From NCBI GenBank assembly GCA_913058265.1, contig CAJXPQ010000012.1:1-64000 (forward strand): a stretch of DNA of 64,000 bases, read 5' to 3'. Positions 59,924-64,000 of this stretch are shown here, piece after piece. Positions within the stretch are counted from its first letter, which is position 1; every line of letters begins with the position of its first letter. The notes beneath the pieces are model-generated. The model saw only the letters and a program-made list of their open reading frames with translations. It was not told the origin of the DNA and searched no databases. The stretch comes from an uncultured Oligoflexia bacterium. Lineage in GTDB: Bacteria > Bdellovibrionota > Bacteriovoracia > Bacteriovoracales > Bacteriovoracaceae. A program made the translations under genes and the position numbers.

Positions 59924-59972
59924 ACGCACCACCAGTTATTAAAAAGCCTTATTTAAATCAAGAAGGCTTTTT
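59924..59972. repeat. Third tRNA-end remnant with terminator
   Basis: ACGCACCACCA (59924-59934) matches the tRNA 3' end at 9 of 11 positions and is followed by GTTATT and a terminator (AAAAAGCCTT/AAGGCTTTTT, 59941-59972) closely related to the one after site 1. The AsTGAGGAA motifs of sites 1 and 2 are not recognisable here, so it may be an older or decayed end. Confidence 0.5.
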
Positions 59973-59990
59973 AATTTTATAATTTCATTC

Positions 59991-61001
59991 TTATAAACAA
60001 CGTAGCTTTTTTTCACCGTCGACAGGTAAGAACTCCTTCATCTCTTTTGATATTTTCTGAGACTTAACAAAGTTTAACCACTGAGAGGAATACTGAGTTA
60101 CTTCTTTTGCATTATCACAGTGATTTGCCTTGTCTAAAGTGTCTATTGAAGACTTGAATATTTTTTGTAGTATTTTTTTGTTTGTTTTGTTAGTCAGAAT
60201 ACTCCAATCATTTTTATTATTTTCTTTAGCAAGTTTCAAATAATTATCAAACATGGTTAAAAAATAGTACACCCCATCGTACTGAGATGATCCTATCATT
60301 TTAGGATTTGACAATTTTCCCCTTACAGAGTGCTCATACTTCAAACCATGTGTGTATGCATTTAACTCACTTGTCATATACAGAAGATCTGTTCCTGCCG
60401 GAAACTCCAAATCTCCAATATAGCCTAAGTGTGTTTCAGTGAAAAAGTTATCACCAGAAATCAAATCTTTAAAATTCTTCTCTAAAAATGGATTTATAAG
60501 TTTCGGTGTTTCTGGTAAGTTTTCGTGTCCACTAAACCCTCCCAAAAACTCATTATCCACAGTAATAAAATTAACTTTATGAGTACCATCATAACCAATG
60601 TCTTGATAATGCACATCTTCATGTAAGACACCAATCCCACCGACGAGAGCAAAGTCCATATCACTTGAATTATTACAACTTGGATTAAATTGTTTGAAGT
60701 TATCTGGAAACTTATCGTTTAAAAATTTTTCGCTATCTGAAGTGAGTGATGATAAGAATTTCTCACGACAAAGATCTTTTTTAAGATTCTCATTTTTTAT
60801 TCTTTCAACTTCTGCAATTAGTTCCAAGTATGCATCTTTCTTCTGACTAGCCTTCTCATAACAGGCGGTATCACTTTCATCACAAATCAATACCTGATTA
60901 CGATGCATACAATCAGCGATGTTAAGTAACTCATCACTATCAACAGCAAAGCTACTAAATGCGATCATTAGAATAGATAATCCAAGTAATCTAGCAAGCA
61001 T
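59991..61001 (-). CDS. Secreted putative HExxH metallopeptidase
   Basis: About 336 residues from ATG 61001 with AGGAGA upstream. A signal peptide (to SSFAV) precedes a region with several cysteines. At mid-length is GIGVLHEDVHYQDIG, containing HEDVH, a match to the zinc motif HExxH. About 100 residues later, SELNAYTHGLKYEHS supplies a Glu that could be the third ligand of a gluzincin-like enzyme. The family is not recognised and catalysis is unproven. A sigma-54 promoter lies upstream. Confidence 0.55.
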   Translation of the reverse strand: MLARLLGLSILMIAFSSFAVDSDELLNIADCMHRNQVLICDESDTACYEKASQKKDAYLELIAEVERIKNENLKKDLCREKFLSSLTSDSEKFLNDKFPDNFKQFNPSCNNSSDMDFALVGGIGVLHEDVHYQDIGYDGTHKVNFITVDNEFLGGFSGHENLPETPKLINPFLEKNFKDLISGDNFFTETHLGYIGDLEFPAGTDLLYMTSELNAYTHGLKYEHSVRGKLSNPKMIGSSQYDGVYYFLTMFDNYLKLAKENNKNDWSILTNKTNKKILQKIFKSSIDTLDKANHCDNAKEVTQYSSQWLNFVKSQKISKEMKEFLPVDGEKKLRCL

Positions 61002-61095
61002 AATTATTCTCCTGAGTAAGAAGTAAGCACTGTCAAAAAAGTAGGCAGTATCCAATCCCCTTTCTTAGTTAAAAACGATTTCGTACCCTTATTGA

Positions 61096-61112
61096 TGCAT
61101 TTATTGTGCCAC
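61096..61112 (-). promoter_or_regulatory. Sigma-54 promoter of the putative metallopeptidase gene
   Basis: On the minus strand GTGGCACAATAAATGCA has a full TGGCAC -24 element and GC exactly 10 bases after GG; the -12 element is ATGCA. Transcription would start near 61085, about 84 bases before the ATG. Confidence 0.55.
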
Positions 61113-61196
61113 TATTCAATAACTCAACTTTTTCAACAACATACAGAAAATCCAATTTCCAATCCCTTGTAAAGTACAAATCAGAAGGGAGTACAT

Positions 61197-61667
61197 ATGA
61201 ATAATTTTAGATTTGAAAAACCATTTGAAACAAGACCTCCGAGACTTAAAGATTTAGTAAATGAACACGTTATGGGAGATGTTTGGATTAGGGACACACC
61301 TTTTGGACCAGTGACTGATTCACTCAGAATTGCAGAGCATTTTGATATGAAACACCATAATGTACTTAGAGCAATTGATAAATGTAATGAAGAACTAGCC
61401 ATTGAACTCAAATTTGAGTTGAATAAAAACTTCATAGAAAACGATTACTTAGGTGGTGCCAAGGGAAGAAAGAGAAAAAGTCGAAAAGTTGATATTACTG
61501 AGTTTGGTCTCATGCTACTTCTTCTATATATTAACACGCCCAAAGCCAGAATGATTTCTGCTGAGATACTGTATCGATTTTTTATATTAAAAAACTATGT
61601 GTCAGGGTTAAATGAAAATCAAATAGGTGCTCTAAAAGGTTATTACCGTAAAAGAATGGATGAATAA
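61197..61667 (+). CDS. Rha family (phage regulatory) protein
   Basis: A 156-residue protein with the pRha pattern: PVTDSLRIAEHFDMKHHNVLRAID, then FIENDYLGGAKGRKRKSRKV, DITEFGLMLLLLYI and a final RFFILKNYV helix. Rha proteins are phage-encoded and interfere with growth of some phages in hosts. No other phage gene is nearby, so this is probably an isolated acquired gene. ATG 61197 has AGAAGGGAG upstream. Confidence 0.75.
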   Translation: MNNFRFEKPFETRPPRLKDLVNEHVMGDVWIRDTPFGPVTDSLRIAEHFDMKHHNVLRAIDKCNEELAIELKFELNKNFIENDYLGGAKGRKRKSRKVDITEFGLMLLLLYINTPKARMISAEILYRFFILKNYVSGLNENQIGALKGYYRKRMDE

Positions 61668-61855
61668 AATGCTAAAGCTATTTTCTATGAAAAACATGGA
61701 TTTCGTGCCCTATAAAAAGCTTTCAGATGTATGACTCTTCAACTTGTATGCTTAGAAGTTCACTAAGGCCTGAAGAGCTAATAACGCCGAAATGCTTCTA
61801 GGCTTGAGTTATTAATTTAATTGATTATGATAAATAGAAAAAAGGTATTCAGTAT

Positions 61856-62482
61856 ATGAGATATAAAAAAGATAGATTAAGCGGCAGTATCCTATTAGCC
61901 TTTTTATTATTTATTATATTATCGTGTACAACAAAGGCTAAGCAGATGAACCCAGATCGATACAAAATAAACGACAAAGAAGTTTCAAAAGAAGCCTACG
62001 ATAGTTTCAAGAAAAAATTAACTGGACCGAAATATGCTGAGTACTGCGATGAGCCTATAGATGATGAAAATGGCAGCCAGGGATTTTTCCAGCAAGATAT
62101 TGATGGAAACGAGTACGATGTAAGCGAACAATCTCATCAAACGGGTCTCGTACAATCTATATATTTTAGATCACCATCGATTAGGACAAGTGAGTTTGCA
62201 ATGATCAACCTTGAACAACGCAATATAATTGATGAGGTTTTGAAAGCTAAAGGAGACTTGAGTCCTGGATCTGGTGATTTTTCAATAGGAATAGATGAAA
62301 TTAAGAAAGTATATTTATTAAAGCTCACTCCAAGTCAAACGTCTTCAACAATTATTGATTTAGAAATTGGACCTAAAGAAGGTAATTGGTATTTTACATG
62401 TCAGATCGATATTAAGGAAAGAAAACTACTCAATCCTTTGACTGAAACTAGCGTCGAGATTGATCTAGAACCAGAAATATAG
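61856..62482 (+). CDS. Hypothetical lipoprotein
   Basis: A 208-residue protein with a lipobox-like LFIILSC near residue 24. The mature part is acidic, with no recognised domain; a C-terminal strand pair near YLLKLTPSQTSSTI and NWYFTCQID is visible. The 188 bases upstream hold no other feature I can identify. Confidence 0.55.
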   Translation: MRYKKDRLSGSILLAFLLFIILSCTTKAKQMNPDRYKINDKEVSKEAYDSFKKKLTGPKYAEYCDEPIDDENGSQGFFQQDIDGNEYDVSEQSHQTGLVQSIYFRSPSIRTSEFAMINLEQRNIIDEVLKAKGDLSPGSGDFSIGIDEIKKVYLLKLTPSQTSSTIIDLEIGPKEGNWYFTCQIDIKERKLLNPLTETSVEIDLEPEI

Positions 62483-62545
62483 AAATACATAATCTTTGAT
62501 ATATTTTTTTTGTGTAAGCCTTTATTTATTGGTACTACATCAATC

Positions 62546-63322
62546 ATGAAGCTAAAAACTAAAGAACAAATTGAAAACTACCGCGATACCGGACGTATTG
62601 CAGCAGAGATACTTACGACACTTGTTGACCATGTAAAGCCAGGTGTAAGCACTTATGAAATTGCCAAGTTAGCTGAAGACTTAATTGTTAATAAGTACGA
62701 TGCAATTGCATCTTGCATAGGCCAATACGACTTTGAATATGCTCTATGTAGCTCGGTAAATGATGTTGTATGCCACGGTATTCCTTCTAAAGAAGAAATT
62801 TTGAAAGATGGAGATATGGTTAACCTAGATATTACTGTAAAAAAACATGGTTTAGTTTCAGATACATCTAGAATGTACTTAGTCGGTGAAGTTAGTGCTG
62901 ATGCTCAAAAATTATCAAGAGTCGGTCAAGAATGTTTATATAAAGGTATCGACCAAGTTAAACCAGGGAATACACTTGGTGATATTGGGTTTGCAATTAA
63001 TAAGCATGCTACAAGAAATGGTTATTCAATAGTACGAGAGTACTCTGGGCACGGTATTGGTGCTGAAATGCATGAAGAGCCTGAAGTTCTACATTATGGT
63101 AAAAAAGATAAAGGCATCAAACTCGTTGAAGGAATGACCTTTACTATAGAGCCAATGGTTAACCAAGGCTCAAGAGAAATCGAACATCTTGATGATGAAT
63201 GGACCGTTGTAACCCAAGATGGAAAACTATCTGTTCAATGGGAACATACGATTCTAGTTACAAAAACAGGATATGAAATCTTAACTCTTAGAGAAGAAGA
63301 GTCATTTAAAAGAACAAGCTAA
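62546..63322 (+). CDS. map: Methionine aminopeptidase, type I
   Basis: About 258 residues from ATG 62546 (MKLKTKEQIENYRDTGRI); an upstream start at 62510 is possible but unusual. Metal ligands are visible: MVNLDITVKKHGLVSDTSR (two Asp), EYSGHGIGAEMHEEP (His), FTIEPMVNQ (Glu) and SVQWEHTILV (Glu). It removes the initiator Met from new proteins. Confidence 0.95.
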   Translation: MKLKTKEQIENYRDTGRIAAEILTTLVDHVKPGVSTYEIAKLAEDLIVNKYDAIASCIGQYDFEYALCSSVNDVVCHGIPSKEEILKDGDMVNLDITVKKHGLVSDTSRMYLVGEVSADAQKLSRVGQECLYKGIDQVKPGNTLGDIGFAINKHATRNGYSIVREYSGHGIGAEMHEEPEVLHYGKKDKGIKLVEGMTFTIEPMVNQGSREIEHLDDEWTVVTQDGKLSVQWEHTILVTKTGYEILTLREEESFKRTS

Positions 63323-63337
63323 TTACGTTTGTAAGAT

Positions 63338-63757
63338 CTACTTAATATACAATTTACCTTGATGTATTTCTATTTGGTGATTACTGCTCGTTATATCAAT
63401 ATAATTGCCATGACCATCAGGCTTAAAGAGCGCTATCTGTCCAAGGCGAATAGCGTTCTCTTTACCCTTAATATAAGCATCAACTTGACCTTGTAAATTT
63501 ATATTCACTGTAGCTGATTGTGTTGGTAGCTTAATACTTGGATAGAGCTTTCGACCAAAACGATCTACAACAAACCCTCTACTATTGATTATAAAACTTC
63601 CATCATCGGTATATTCGATTACTCCATCATCACTAAGAAGACCAAAATATGCTTTACCTACAATAAGCAAGTCGACAGGTTGATCAGTCACGATAATACG
63701 AGAATAAACTGATGTAGAAATAATAAGCAAGAATAATAGAGATAATTTAATACGCAT
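63338..63757 (-). CDS. Orphan secreted FlgG/FlgE-like protein
   Basis: A 139-residue protein with a signal peptide (to SVYS). It resembles the middle of flagellar rod and hook proteins: PVDLLIVGKAYFGLLSDDG, then EYTDDGSFIINSRGFVVDRFG and ATVNINLQGQVDAYIKG. Rod proteins start in the cytoplasm and are exported without a Sec signal, so a Sec signal here is unusual. No other flagellar gene is in the window. Probably a divergent structural protein with the same fold. Confidence 0.65.
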   Translation of the reverse strand: MRIKLSLLFLLIISTSVYSRIIVTDQPVDLLIVGKAYFGLLSDDGVIEYTDDGSFIINSRGFVVDRFGRKLYPSIKLPTQSATVNINLQGQVDAYIKGKENAIRLGQIALFKPDGHGNYIDITSSNHQIEIHQGKLYIK

Positions 63758-63863
63758 ATGTCTAATCCTTTTAAATTGTTCTTAAATTATTTTGCCATTT
63801 ATAAAGATTAAATACTAGTGAATTAATAACTTCTCTTAGACTGAACAAATATTATTAAAACCA

Positions 63864-63900
63864 GTGACACTCTGGCACCATTTTGGAGTCATAGTGTCAC
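63864..63900. promoter_or_regulatory. Inverted repeat upstream of a truncated gene
   Basis: GTGACACT (63864-63871) and AGTGTCAC (63893-63900) form an 8-bp inverted repeat with a 21-base spacer, ending 25 bases before ATG 63925. It looks like an operator for a dimeric regulator. Confidence 0.4.
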
Positions 63901-63924
63901 CGACATTGTCATAAAATCTAACTT

Positions 63925-64000
63925 ATGAATGTGGCCATAGACAGACTTCATTCAAGCCTCTACAACAGAATTAAGATCAACTCTTCCTTATGGAGCAAGA
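63925..64000 (+). CDS. Start of a gene cut by the window end
   Basis: ATG 63925 opens a frame that stays open to the last base (25 codons, MNVAIDRLHSSLY). No clear ribosome site precedes it and the product cannot be identified. An inverted repeat lies directly upstream. Confidence 0.3.
   Translation, partial: MNVAIDRLHSSLYNRIKINSSLWSK

Noticed and set aside
61060-61076. A second sigma-54-like GG-N10-GC before the HEDVH gene
   Set aside because: Its -24 element is GGGATT, not TGGCAC; the site at 61096 is a much better match.
61197-61667. Rha-family gene as evidence of a prophage
   Set aside because: No other phage structural, replication or integrase gene lies near it.
63873-63888. TGGCACC...TTGGA near the right end as a sigma-54 promoter
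   Set aside because: The bases 10 after GG are GA, not GC, so the essential -12 element is missing.

Overview
The window is low-GC chromosomal DNA of a Gram-negative bacterium rich in signal-peptide proteins, lipoproteins and secreted hydrolases. The mix of LpoB/LPP20/FecR-type envelope proteins, many secreted peptidases, a FlgG-like protein and AT-rich coding fits the predatory Bdellovibrionota (Bacteriovorax/Halobacteriovorax-like). That placement is an inference from gene content; no rRNA is present to confirm it.

Layout. 0-5 kb is an accessory, defence-like region. It holds the tail of a DUF1524-type HNH protein, a DpnII/MboI-like nuclease divergent from an AAA ATPase with repeated AACTAT motifs between them, an HTH fragment, a candidate small RNA, and a Fic protein with an AbiEi-like N-terminus preceded by a 23-bp tandem repeat array. 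5.2-9.8 kb holds a zinc/manganese-type uptake operon behind a Zur-like palindrome, flanked by three broken genes. 10-15.8 kb holds hypothetical secreted proteins, a secreted trypsin-like protease coupled to a TPR/winged-helix protein, slyX and a decayed lipase. 15.8-22.7 kb is a minus-strand envelope cluster (FecR protein, LPP20-like lipoprotein, LPP20-like protein, LpoB-like lipoprotein, COG3014-like lipoprotein, papain-like protease) with a perfect AAATT x7 repeat just upstream of its first gene.

22.8-56.3 kb is mostly housekeeping and metabolism: recQ, arfB, glutathione peroxidase, truA, radD, AI-2E transporter, PHP protein, M1 aminopeptidase, alaS, response regulator, dicarboxylate symporter, polysaccharide deacetylase, thiolase, phospholipase D, K+ channel, pirin, YceI, a LysR regulator, apt, a TlyA-type methyltransferase and dapF.

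56.4-60 kb is the most unusual part. A tRNA with a CAU anticodon is followed by one-gene segments (a methyltransferase, an epimerase, a transglutaminase-TPR protein). The first two end in the same about 173-bp site: three copies of a 9-bp motif at identical spacings (76 and 54 bp) and an 11-bp copy of the tRNA 3' end. This looks like an array of small tRNA-targeting cassettes with recombination sites and no integrase nearby. 60-64 kb carries a putative HExxH peptidase, a Rha-family protein, a lipoprotein, map and an orphan FlgG-like protein.

Two themes cross the window. First, five intergenic sequences match sigma-54 promoters, each upstream of a small or secreted protein, suggesting an RpoN-controlled secretome. 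Second, five genes are interrupted by frameshifts or stops (5.2, 9.1, 9.5, 14.8 and 58.6 kb), which could be real decay or assembly error.
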